35,802 bases of DNA from Candidatus Omnitrophota bacterium. GTDB lineage: Bacteria > Omnitrophota > Gorgyraeia > JABMRG01. The notes beneath the pieces were generated by a model. The model did no database searches. It was not told the origin of the DNA and saw only the letters and a list, made by a program, of their open reading frames with translations. The stretch covers positions 168,098-203,899 of the forward strand of contig JAUVHV010000002.1 of the NCBI GenBank assembly GCA_030593065.1, written 5' to 3'. The position numbers and the translations under genes are program-made. Positions 35,785 through 35,802 of this stretch are shown here, in pieces; the first letter of the stretch is position 1; the number at the start of each line of letters is the position of its first letter.

Positions 35785-35802
35785 GCGATTTTTTAGAGGG
35801 GC

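Overview
This 35.8 kb window is bacterial chromosomal DNA from a moderately AT-rich genome. Every convincing gene lies on the minus strand, so transcription runs from high to low coordinates. The gene content suggests an uncultivated, probably anaerobic, free-living bacterium that makes its own amino acids. It carries an LL-diaminopimelate aminotransferase lysine route, an aspartate dehydrogenase in place of an oxidase for NAD synthesis, a short GNAT-type N-acetylglutamate synthase candidate and a lysine-rich histone-like protein. This mix would fit Omnitrophota or a neighbouring lineage, but that placement is an impression, not a result. No tRNA, rRNA, CRISPR array, integrase or intact transposase was seen.

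Layout in order of transcription: (1) 35.7-30.3 kb is a carbon-metabolism and secretion operon: two tandem galT paralogues, gap, pgk, tpiA and secG. (2) 30.2-25.2 kb is a peptide/nickel-type ABC importer: a lipoprotein binding protein, two permeases and two ATPases, the last one short. (3) 25.1-19.9 kb starts at a good promoter and encodes the N-acetylglutamate synthase candidate, leuC, leuD, leuB, asd and truA. (4) 19.9-18.9 kb is rplM-rpsI with its own promoter and a structured leader. (5) 18.8-2.3 kb is a 17-gene biosynthetic operon: argCJBDFGH, lysA, dapF, dapA, dapB, dapL, folK, panC, panD, nadA, nadX. Gaps are small or absent, and a perfect TTGACA / TATAAT promoter lies in front. (6) 2.1-1.6 kb encodes a two-repeat lysine-tailed protein and an unlisted 30-residue poly-lysine mini-protein. 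(7) 1.5-0 kb is the N-terminal part of uvrA, which runs off the window.

The metabolic logic centres on aspartate. asd makes aspartate semialdehyde, and dapA-dapB-dapL-dapF-lysA turn it into diaminopimelate and lysine. argG consumes aspartate for arginine, panD decarboxylates it to beta-alanine for panC, and nadX/nadA turn it into quinolinate. The arginine pathway from N-acetylglutamate is complete. Lysine lacks only lysC. Leucine lacks leuA, pantothenate lacks panB and NAD lacks nadC within this window.

The most unusual signals are non-coding or structural. Three copies of a 17-bp palindrome sit 7-9 bases upstream of three start codons, in front of the acetyltransferase, oppB and oppA. A roughly 70-bp hairpin repeat occurs twice around the opp genes, and one copy appears to have interrupted the 3' end of oppD and left a 28-bp duplication. 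One GalT paralogue lacks the nucleophilic histidine. A terminator hairpin contains the -35 box of the large arg operon. FolK carries an internal insertion of about 36 residues plus a tail. I did not find an obviously new multi-gene system; the palindrome set is the best candidate for undescribed regulation.
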